Shown in pieces: positions 36,411 to 45,900 of a DNA stretch of 64,000 bases (position 1 is its first letter; each line of letters starts with the position of its first letter). The position numbers and the translations under genes are program-made. Below the pieces are notes generated by a model. The model saw only the letters and a program-made list of their open reading frames with translations. It searched no databases and was not told where the DNA came from. Source of the DNA: Macrostomum hystrix (taxonomy: Eukaryota; Platyhelminthes; Macrostomidae). The DNA lies in contig CATNEN010000003.1 in NCBI GenBank assembly GCA_950097015.1, positions 2,851,001 through 2,915,000 of the forward strand, in the 5' to 3' direction.

Positions 36411-37170
36411 TGTCGATTCCTTAGTGTCGCATCCCGAGTCCTGTGTCAATTGGTACCATATCGAACTGCAGAATCCAATATTAATAGAGAAAAAACGGTA
36501 CATTTTCCGAGTGACATGTTCATGATTAGCCTGATAGAGATCGCGCGGGTTTTGCTAGCCATTTAGCTCGCTCCTCTACGCACAATGTTTGCACACAGGC
36601 ACTCACTCACTCACTCACTATAGACATGCGTCAATCAGCTAACACGCATCTAGCCTTAGGGCTAGCCAGTGTAGACTGCGCCCATATATCTAGTTGCTAG
36701 GCGCCAAAGCTTCTCTGTCTGGCTGAATCTGGGCAGTCACACTAGCGGGGCTTTAGCTTATTATATTACGTAATCCAATACTAATTCACAACCGACGCTT
36801 CTTTTATTACAAACATCAAACTATTCAGACAGAAATAGCCAGACAGGAGAAGACAAAAGAGAGGAAATTAGACACCTTATTTACTGGCAAAACTTCGCTG
36901 GTTTTGTCTGTACTAAGACAAGAGAGCGTAAGAAAACAGATTGCTCCAAAGCTTTGGCTGTTTCAGATGGATAACTGCGAAATTTCTTGTGTCACTCATC
37001 TCTCCCTCTCGCTCTTTTGTTCCCGGCGGCAGCACACGGCTTCCAGTTGGAATGGAATGTGTGAATGCCGATACCCCAAAACCAACTATTGGCAAGCTGC
37101 CTGCAGATTTTGCATCGCAACTGGGCGATCGAGTCTTAGAGAAACTGACTAACAGTCACATCAGTGCGCC
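36411..37170. other. Intergenic, with one weak exon-like stretch near 37030-37150
   Basis: A GC-richer segment follows TCCCGGCGGCAG. One frame reads RLPVGMECVNADTPKPTIGK then LPADFASQLGDRVLEKLTN before entering the CT-rich repeat. Composition is protein-like, but no homologue is recognised and no donor is clear. ACTC microsatellite is seen at about 36600. Confidence 0.25.
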
Positions 37171-37975
37171 TGTCCTCTCTCCCCACTGTGCTCTCTCCCC
37201 TCTGTCCTCTCTACCCTCTGTCCTCTCTCCCCACTGTCCTCTCCCCCTCTGTCCTCTCCCCCTCTGTCCTCTCCCCCTCTGTCCTCTCCCCCTCTGTCCT
37301 CTCCCCCTCTGTCCTCTCCCCCTCTGTCCTCTCCCCCACTGTCCTCTCCCCTCTGTCCTCTCTCCCCTCTGTCCTCTCTACCCTCTGTCCTCTCTCCCCA
37401 CTGTCCTCTCCCCCTCTGTCCTCTCCCCCTCTGTCCTCTCCCCCTCTGTCCTCTCCCCCACTGTCCTCTCCCCTCTGTCCTCTCTCCCCACTGTCCTCTC
37501 CCCCTCTGTCCTCTCCCCCTCTGTCCTCTCCCCCTCTGTCCTCTCCCCCTCTGTCCTCTCCCCCTCTGTCCTCTCCCCCTCTGTCCTCTCTCCCCACTGT
37601 CCTCTCTCCCCACTGTCCTCTCCCCCTCTGTCCTCTCCCCTCTGTCCTCTCCCCCTCTGTCCTCTCTCCCCTCTGTCTTCTCTCCCCTCTGTCCTCTCTC
37701 CCCTCTGTCCTCTCTCCCCTCTGTCCTCTCCCCTCTGTCCTCTCCACCTCTGTCCTCTCTCCCCTCTGTCCTCTCTCCCCTCTGTCCTCTCTCCCCTCTG
37801 TCCTCTCTCCCCTCTGTCCTCTCTCTCCTCTGTTCTCTCCTCTCTGTCCTCTCTCCCCTCTGTCCTCTCTCCCCTCTGTCCTCTCTCCCCTCTGTCCTCT
37901 CTCCCCTCTGTCCTCTCTCCCCTCTGTCCTCTCTCTCCTCTGTCCTCTCTCCCCTCTGTCCTCTCTCTCCTCTGT
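37170..37975. repeat. 15-16-bp CT-rich minisatellite
   Basis: About 50 copies of CTCTGTCCTCTCCCC/T. The plus strand is almost purely pyrimidine. Long open frames on both strands come from the repeat. Confidence 0.92.
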
Positions 37976-38933
37976 CTTATTGATATCCCCTGTATACGAG
38001 CCGTATATTTTCTATCTCTCTAGCTCTCCTCGCTAATATATATCCCAAACGGGTTGTTTAACTGAGCGTTAGAAAACAAGTTTCATAGCGTAAATTGCTG
38101 GAAAAAAACTAGTAAATGAGGCACGGTGAGTCACGGCATAAAAATCCTCAAAAGTTAATTAATTATCAACAGGCCAGCTGTACGACTGTGTCACCAGTTC
38201 TAACAACTCACGAAAGGACCTAACTAGCTGCTCATTTAAACTGCTCATTTAAACTAGCTGCTCATATTAAAACAGCGCTCACTTCAAGGACGTGTGAATT
38301 TGAAAAATGTCCAGGACTGCAGCCGCAAAGTGGAATGCGAGCAGTTAATCATATTTTTGAAGCAGTGTGGTGTGGTGCGGTGTGGGCAATAGGAGGCAAT
38401 GGGAGCAATCAAAAAAGCAAAAATTCATATCGATTTCCATAGTAAATATAAGTTTACGAGCACCATTTTGAGTCCTAGTATTTCCACTCTCTTTCTCTCA
38501 GAAGCAACGAGACATTGAGTAAAACTGCTCAGTCAAAGCTTTTAACTTGCACGTGGAACCGTTTTTTTATATCCCTGGTCTCATAGTGCTCAAGTTCAGA
38601 CTAGAGAGAGAGACCAAAGCACACACACTCACACACGGAACAAGTGAGTCAACAGGGTTGAGTAGGAATAGCAAAGGTTTTAGCTATTTTTATTGCGCTT
38701 TTAACAAAAAATGCAGTTTTAAGTGGTACAGGTCTCATGCTCAGCTTTACTGAGTAAATTGCATGCGATGAGCTGCTCCTGAAACTTAATTGAGCTGGTA
38801 ATTAACATTATTTGGCAATCTATCATTATTGTGTCTGTGGGCATGACAAATCATTTTTGGCAGTCAGCAAGGAAATAATTTTTTCCAAAGTTGGTAGGGA
38901 TCTACAAAACCAGTTAGTACCTCCAAGAATGTT
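37976..38933. other. Intergenic, no gene seen
   Basis: Mixed sequence with a small GTGTGGTGTGGTGCGG run near 38370 and a CA/GA microsatellite near 38600. No supported gene. Confidence 0.45.
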
Positions 38934-39234
38934 GGGGTCAGTGGCAGAACGGTCTAACGCGTTCGCCTCTCGCACCGAGGTCCCTGAGCTCGATTCCGCA
39001 GCGAGGCCACATTCATTTGGAGCGAAGCCGCGGAGAGAAGGCTTGGAGGCTTGTCGTGTAATTTACGCCCTCGAGGGCCAACCTCCAAGGCACAGTGAGA
39101 GTGTACACTGCCTGACGATGCGAAAGTCAGGACAGATGTACACACCTGTGTGAGCGTGTGTGCTCAGGAATCAGCGAAATGGGCAGAACTGGCTCCTCGC
39201 TGGCTGTGGGTCTAGTGTCACCAAATGATGTGCC
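38934..39234 (+). mobile_element. tRNA-derived SINE family 1, copy 1
   Basis: The head GTGGCAGAACGGTCTAACGC resembles a tRNA Ser/Leu A box, and GAGCTCGATTCCGC resembles a B box. The body contains TGCCTGACGATGCGAAAGTC and ACACCTGTGTGAGCGTGTGT and is shared with the copies near 41.5, 42.0 and 61.3 kb. It diverges after CCAAATGATGTG, and the usual ATT-repeat tail is missing. Confidence 0.8.
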
Positions 39235-39379
39235 AGATGTGCAGCCAGATGTGCAGCCGGCAGCACAGCCGCAGCTATTGCGCGGCGCATCTGAAGGCTG
39301 CGTACGGCTGTTCAGTCCATGGACTGGGGGGACGCCACACCCACCTTCAATTACCCCAGCAAATGCTGATATCCATTTA

Positions 39380-39640
39380 ACAGCTGGGTGAACTGTAGCA
39401 ATAGGCAAAACAGAGTTAAGTGTCTTGCTAAAGGGGAGTCGGGAATCGAACCCCTGACCTTCAAGCCCTGGAACCCCTGGAGTCGGGTATCAGGGGAGTC
39501 GGGAATCGAACCCCTGACCTTCAAGCCCTGGAACCCCTGGAGTCGGGTATCAGGGGAGTCGGGAATCGAACCCCTGACCTTCAAGCCGTGAGTCCAACGC
39601 TCTAACCACAAGGCTACAACCTCCGCTGTTATATTAGCTA
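39380..39640 (-). mobile_element. tRNA-derived SINE family 2, with internal 60-bp triplication
   Basis: On the minus strand, GGTTGTAGCCTTGTGGTTAG with GCGTTGGACTC forms an A-box-like head, and GGTTCGATTCCCGACTCC a B box. The part containing the B box is repeated about 2.5 times in 60-bp steps (39432-39590), so there are three B boxes. TTAAGTGTCTTGCTAAAG downstream resembles the conserved block seen at 47480-47500. Confidence 0.6.
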
Positions 39641-40334
39641 GAAAAAAAGTATTAGCAGATAATGATAGCACTTAGCTAACTTTCTGCTGCGGAGAATTCA
39701 ACTTTGTTCAGTGCTTTTTGCGGTCAAAAGTTCTTTGATCTTTTAAGGAAGCTGACAAAAAATGCGGCAAAAATTGTTTCTCGGGTTTCGTTTTTTCTTC
39801 TTTGCACAAAATTGCGCACGCTGACGACGCAGAGGAGAGGTTGCACCTGCCGCGGTCTTGGCGCCGACGCTGTCTTTTTACTTTTATCCCAAGGTCCCAG
39901 TTGGGAAGAGATAAATAAGGCCGGCCCAATTATCCCAATGATTAACGATCGAGGGCAGGCAGTTTTTTTAGTTTCCCTGCCTGTAATTCCTAACACAATG
40001 TGTAGTTTTAGTTTGGAAGCCTCAAAAAACGTTTTTACGCTCGTTTGAAAATTTGGATAGGTCGTGAGCCTCAAAAAGCCCTAAAAATCCAAGTACGAGT
40101 ACATAGTGGGCCAGCAGCGTAAATATTCTTTTATTTCTTTGGGGAGAAAACCCTCAATAGACCCTTAGATATACAGAACATTGTTAAGCCCCGAGAAATA
40201 AGTATGAACCTCAACAATCCCTGTTATATTCGTAGAGAGCCACAGATGATTCGATAACAAAGCCATAGATTAATTTAAGTAGGAACCTCAAAAGACCCTA
40301 GATGGATTTAAGTTAAGAGCCACCAAGCTTAGAT
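39641..40334. other. Intergenic, no gene seen
   Basis: GC-mixed sequence with short frames only. The last 100 bases hold diverged copies of the following 34-bp repeat. Confidence 0.4.
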
Positions 40335-40800
40335 AGTAATGGGTGAAGAGCCTCATCGAACACTAGATAGGGATGGGTGGAGAGCCTCATCAAACACTAG
40401 ATAGTGACGGGTGGAGAGCCTCATCAAACACTAGATTGTGATGGGTGGAGAGCCTCATCAAACACTAGATAGTGAAGGGTGGAGAGCCTCATCAAACACT
40501 AGATAGTGACGAGTGGAGAGCCTCATCAAACACTAGATTGTGATGGGTGGAGAGCCTCATCAAACACTAGATAGTGACGAGTGGAGAGCCTCATCAAACA
40601 CTAGATAGTGAAGGGTGGAGAGCCTCATCAAACACTAGATAGTGACGAGTGGAGAGCCTCATCAAACACTAGATTGTGATGGGTGGAGAGCCTCATCAAA
40701 CACTAGATAGTGACGAGTGGAGAGCCTCATCAAACACTAGATAGTGACGAGTGGAGAGCCTCATCAAACACTAGAGTGTGACGGGTGGAGAGGCTCATCG
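40335..40800. repeat. 34-bp minisatellite
   Basis: About 13 copies built from GAGAGCCTCATCAAACAC and TAGATAGTGACGAGTG, with T/A and GGG variants. Older, diverged copies lie upstream from about 40230. Confidence 0.92.
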
Positions 40801-41360
40801 AATACAAAATAGGCGTATAGTGGGTGTGAAAATCACACATTTAGTCATAGTTGAGCAGTGTCCAGACTAATGGCTGAAAGATTACTCGACGAAATCTCAG
40901 TCTCGTCGATTTTATCCTCTAAAAAGCACCCTGAGCTATTTTTTCCCAAAAGATAGACAAAGCAAATAATCAATTCCAAATCTGGGAAAGGCAGAAAATG
41001 ATATCACACGAAAGCAGACCCCCCTCTCTGTCTTATTAGTAAATGGCCACCTATATTGTTACCATCTTAACCGAATCCTGAAAAAATCTAAATCAATAAA
41101 TCTGCGAAACAAGAATCTTCCCAGCCCACCTATTAAGCGCGAATTTCCACCTTATATGCCTTGAGAACACTTCGTTTAAGAAAAAATAATGGCTTCACAG
41201 TCCAGTTCGCTTTCGTGTTATATCGATCTCTCTTTAGGCTTCTGCAAGGTGTGCCTGAAAAAATGCAGACAGAGAGTGAGAGTGACTGGGTGAAATCCTG
41301 GGATTTTATCAGCAGTATTTAGCTTTGACTCAGATCAATAGAACTGGAATTAAAGGTATC
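40801..41360. other. Intergenic, no gene seen
   Basis: No coding support, and no SINE or minisatellite. Confidence 0.4.
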
Positions 41361-41390
41361 GATGCTGCTGCTGCTGCTGCTGCTGCTGTA
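41361..41390. repeat. (CTG)n microsatellite
   Basis: About nine CTG triplets just before the TAA-rich tail of SINE copy 2. A similar run lies at 58089-58117. Confidence 0.9.
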
Positions 41391-41397
41391 GATAACT

Positions 41398-41718
41398 AAT
41401 AATAATAATAATAATTGCAGGAGGGCTGCAGGCAATGTCACATCATTTGGTGACACTAGACCCACAGCCAGCGAGGAGCCAGTTCTGCCCGTTTCGCTGA
41501 TTCCTGAGCACACGCTCACACAGGTGTGTACATCTGTCCTGACTTTCTCATCGTCAGGCAGTGTACATTCACACTGTGCCTCGGAGGTTGGCCCTCAAGG
41601 GCGTAAATTGCACGACAAGCCCCCAAGCCTTCTCTCCGCGGCTGCGCCCCAAATGAATGTGGCTTTGCCGCGGAATCGAACTTAGGGACCTTGGTGCGAA
41701 AGGCAAACGCGTTACCTC
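41398..41718 (-). mobile_element. tRNA-derived SINE family 1, copy 2
   Basis: Minus-strand copy. The tail CTGCAATTATTATT lies at the left, and the tRNA-like head is cut short near GTAACGCGTTTGCC at the right. The body matches copy 3 but lacks the CACACGCACACAGATACTG insert. Confidence 0.8.
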
Positions 41719-41773
41719 GTAAATAGTTCAATAATGTCCGTTGACCATTAGCTATATAAATGATATCTTGTGG

Positions 41774-41775
<2 letters not shown>

Positions 41776-41805
<30 letters not shown>

Positions 41806-42148
41806 TGCAGGAGGGCTGCGGGCAGTGGCACATCATTTGGTGACCCGCAACCAGCTAGGAGGCAATTCTGCCCATTTCGCTGACTCCTGAGCACACACGC
41901 ACACAGATACTGTACGCAGGCATACGCTCACACAGGTGTGTACATCTGCCCTGACTTTCTCATCGTCAGGCAGTGTACATTCACACTGAGCCTCGGAGGT
42001 TGGCCCTCAAGGGCGTAAATTGCACGACAAGCCCCTCAAGCCTTCTCTCCGCGGCTGCGCCCCAAATAAATGTGGCCTCGCCGTGGAATCGAACTTAGGG
42101 ACCTTGGTGCGAGAGGCGAACGCGATAACCGCTTTGCCACGACCCCCC
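41776..42148 (-). mobile_element. tRNA-derived SINE family 1, copy 3 with target duplication
   Basis: Complete minus-strand copy of 373 bp: head GTGGCAAAGCGGTTATCGCG, B box AAGTTCGATTCC, body, and tail ending in ATT repeats. A perfect 13-bp target duplication, ATATCTTGTGGAT, flanks it at 41763-41775 and 42149-42161. This shows insertion through an RNA copy, known to depend on a partner LINE. Confidence 0.88.
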
Positions 42149-42161
42149 ATATCTTGTGGAT

Positions 42162-42949
42162 TTTTGTGGATTAAATTTCAGTGGCGGGAACAATTTTGCT
42201 TAGTTCAAGGATGATTAATTAAAGATCCCAATTTAATTACTTCGAAGACTCGGCAGACACAGCAGGAGGCGAGAGTCGCCCATTCCGCTAATTCCTGAAG
42301 CTGTCACAGTAGTAGATGATGGTCTGAGAATGTCTGAGAATCTGTTTCTGTACGTGTACAGGGGTCAGTGAATTGGACAGATTGTCTCTTATCCCAGATG
42401 CAATATCTTAGATTCGAAAAACTCTTTTGTGAGCCATTAATTACAGATGTACTTTAAAAACTATTGACAATTTGACAAAAAAACTTTTTGCCTGGAAAAA
42501 CGCATACAGCCAAACTAAAGTATTGTCCTACCAGAAAACTACATAAAGCAGGTTCTAACTTGTTTTTGGAAGTTTTTTTCCCTGTCAAAACCTCATCAAT
42601 AAACATGAAGTGGTGCATTTGCTAGGAAACAAGGTAAAGTTATGAGTGAGTGCATGTAAAATAATGTCTTTTTTTCAAGCATTTTGTGTTGCTTAAGCCC
42701 ATAAAACAGAAAATTAAATTTCAATTTCCTGAAGTTTTATTGTTTTTTCTTCATCAAGCTGCAACGAAATTACAAATAAAATGTTTTAATTTTTTTCCAC
42801 AGATTTTCTAAGTCCGTCTTCCATTGGCTACCAATCAGGCTGTTACAATTGGCAACTGTTAGCAGTCTTCATTGATTCGAATTCAATACAGAGCTGTCAA
42901 CTCGACGCAGGCAGGACTGGTTCGGAGACGACTTTGGAAAAACTCGAAC
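42162..42949. other. Upstream region of the Ig-domain gene
   Basis: AT-rich sequence before the signal-peptide exon. No clear TATA box or other motif could be supported; the promoter or an upstream untranslated exon may lie here. Confidence 0.35.
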
Positions 42950-42998
42950 ATGCGGCCAAGGCTGACTTTTCTTACAGCCTGCTTGGTGCTGGCTCTGG
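42950..42998 (+). CDS. Signal-peptide exon
   Basis: It encodes 16 codons plus one base: Met, two Arg close to the start, then a hydrophobic Leu/Ala/Val core. The strong donor GTGAGT follows at 42999. The in-frame continuation into the GA-rich repeat is intron. Confidence 0.6.
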
Positions 42999-45900
42999 GT
43001 GAGTCTGTGGGAGAGGCCGGGTGGGGAGAGCGAGAGGGAGAGAGGGAGAGGGAGAGCGAGAGGGAGAGAGGGAGAGGGAGAGCGAGAAGGAGAGGGAGAG
43101 CGAGAAGGAGAGGGAGAGCGAGAAGGAGAGGGAGAGCGAGAAGGAGAGGGAGAGCGAGAAGGAGAGGGAGAGCGAGAAGGAGAGAGAGAGCGAGAAGGAG
43201 AGGGAGAGCGAGAAGGAGAGGGAGAGCGAGAAGGAGAGGGAGAATGAGAGGGAGAAGGAGAGGGAGAGCGAGAGGGAGAGGGAGAGGGAGAGGGAGAAGG
43301 AGAAGGAGAGGGAGACGGAGAGGGAGAAGGAGAGGGAGAGCGAGAGGGAGAGGGAGAGGGAGAGGGAGAAGGAGAAGGAGAGGGAGACGGAGAGGGAGAA
43401 GGAGAGGGAGACGGAGAGGGAGAAGGAGAGGGAGACGGAGAGGGAGAAGGAGAGGGAGAGGGAGAGGGAGAAGGAGAGAGAGGGAGAAGGAGAGGGAGAG
43501 GGAGAGGGAGAGGGAGAGGGAGAGGGAGAGGGAGAGGGAGAGGGAGAGGGAGAGGGAGAGGGAGAGGGAGAGGGAGAGGGAGAGGGAGAGTGGGTCAGAC
43601 GGGAAGAAACAAGGGGAAGATTAATGGAGGGAGATTAATAAAAGTGAAAGCGTGCAATCACATTTATGATTATTAATTATGAAGAATAAGTAAAAGGTTA
43701 AGAGGGACAACAGTTTTAGCATCGGGGTAGCAACTAAACCAATGAGGCAGATCCTGCAAGGGGAAGCAAACATTGCTTGCTATGCGAAAGAAAAATGGGA
43801 CAAAAGCTATAAAAGCGGCAATCTGATCAGCACAGCAACATTTCTAGAAATCCATGCAGTACAGACAAAGCAAACGCTAACACTGTAAAAGTCCTATCGG
43901 GACAAGTTTCGCGCACAAAATATCCCAAAACTCCTTTTCTCCATGACAACTGATCTTTCTCATATACCTTTCTTCCCATCTGCTTCTTTTTTTCGATGAG
44001 AGCTCTTAAGAGTCAAGACGGAGAGAGTAGAAAAGAAAGATAGAGAGAGAGAGGGTTTTGGACTTGATTTGTTTCACTGCTTGATTTGGCCTTAGATTGG
44101 CCTACAGTTGCCTCCGGGAGCTCTTAAATGGTTGAGCAGGCGGAAGGCTTTGATTGCAAAGGTGGAAAGTTGAGCAGGTCCGAAGGGCTGAGTGGTTGCT
44201 AGCCTAACTTTTATTCTTTACTTTATTTGATCACTGTGGATGCTTTCAATTAGAAAACGATATGTTGCAACCGAAAGCTTGATTTTTCGAATTGGTTCAA
44301 TCGATTCAACACACATTTTCTCTTTTTATACCTCTTTCTCGTTGCTTGGTTGGCAGTTTGGCTATGTCAAACTGAGAGATTCAATAAGAAATGTGGGTGA
44401 GCTTGGTCCATGTTTGAACTGGTTTTGGTGTAATTAGGGTATTACTTATTTTCTTCCTTATTTTTGTGGCTTAAATTTCCTTTTATAGCCTCTCTAATAG
44501 CCTCTCTAACAGTCACTCTAATAGTCTCTCTAATAGTCACTCTAATAGTCACTCTAATAGTCACTCTAATAGCCTCTCTAATAGCCTCTCTAAGAGTCAC
44601 TCTAATAGCCTCTCTAATAGCCTCTCTAACAGTCACTCCAATAGTCTCTCTAATAGTCACTCTAATAGTCACTCTAATAGCCTCTCTAATAGCCTCTCTA
44701 ATAGTATCTATTAGAGACTATCTTTAATAGCCTCTCTAATAGTATCTATTAGAGACTATCTTTAATAGCCTCTCTAATAGCCTCTCTAATAGCCTCTCTA
44801 ATAGCCTCTCTAATAGTCACTCTAATAGTCACTCTAATAGTCACTCTAATAGCCTCTCTAATAGCCTCTCTAAGAGTCACTCTAATAGCCTCTCTAATAG
44901 CCTCTCTAACAGTCACTCTAATAGTCTCTCTAATAGTCACTCTAATAGTCACTCTAATAGCCTCTCTAATAGCCTCTCTAATAGTATCTATTAGAGACTA
45001 TCTTTAATAGCCTCTCTAATAGTATCTATTAGAGACTATCTTTAATAGCCTCTCTAATAGCCTCTCTAATAGCCTCTCTAATAGCCTCTCTAATAGCCTC
45101 TCTAATAGCCTCTCTAATAGCCTCTCTAACAGTCACTCTAATAGTCTCTCTAATAGTCACTCTAATAGCCTCTCTAAAAGCCTCTCTAATAGCCTCTCTA
45201 ATAGCCTCTCTAATAGCCTCTCTAACAGTCACTCTAATAGTCTCTCTAATAGTCACTCTAATAGCCTCTCTAATAGCCTCTCTAATAGCCTCTCTAATAG
45301 CCTCTCTAACAGTCACTCTAATAGTCACTCTAATAGTCACTCTAATAGTCACTCTAATAGCCTCTCTAATAGCCTCTCTAATAGTATCTATTAGAGACTA
45401 TCTTTAATAGCCTCTCTAGTAGCCTCTCTAATAGCCTCTCTAATAGCCTCTCTAACAGTCACTCTAATAGTCACCCTAATAGTCACTCTAATAGCCTCTC
45501 TAATAGCCTCTCTAAGAGTCACTCTAATAGCCTCTCTAATAGCCTCTCTAATAGTCACTCTAATAGCCTCTCTAATAGCCTCTCTAATAGTATCTATTAG
45601 AGACTATCTTTAATAGCCTCTCTAATAGCCTCTCTAATAGCCTCTCTAATAGCCTCTCTAATAGCCTCTCTAATAGCCTCTCTAATAGCCTCTCTAACAG
45701 TCACTCTAATAGTCTCTCTAATAGTCACTCTAATAGCCTCTCTAAAAGCCTCTCTAATAGCCTCTCTAATAGCCTCTCTAATAGCCTCTCTAACAGTCAC
45801 TCTAATAGTCTCTCTAATAGTCACTCTAATAGCCTCTCTAATAGCCTCTCTAATAGTATCTATTAGAGACTATCTTTAATAGCCTCTCTAATAGCCTCTC

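Noticed and set aside
36941-38036. 290- to 360-residue Ser/Pro/Leu repeat proteins on the plus strand and Gly/Arg repeats on the minus strand
   Set aside because: They come from the CTCTGTCCTCTCCCC minisatellite; only the short non-repeat lead-in near 37030-37150 is kept as a weak candidate.
38934-42148. Functional tRNA genes at the tRNA-like heads
   Set aside because: The A and B boxes are followed by SINE bodies and tails; the cloverleaf arms are not complementary enough for a working tRNA.
42872-43638. Arg/Glu/Gly repeat protein of 205-250 residues after the signal peptide
   Set aside because: It requires reading through the GTGAGT donor into a purine-only minisatellite; two frames are equally open.
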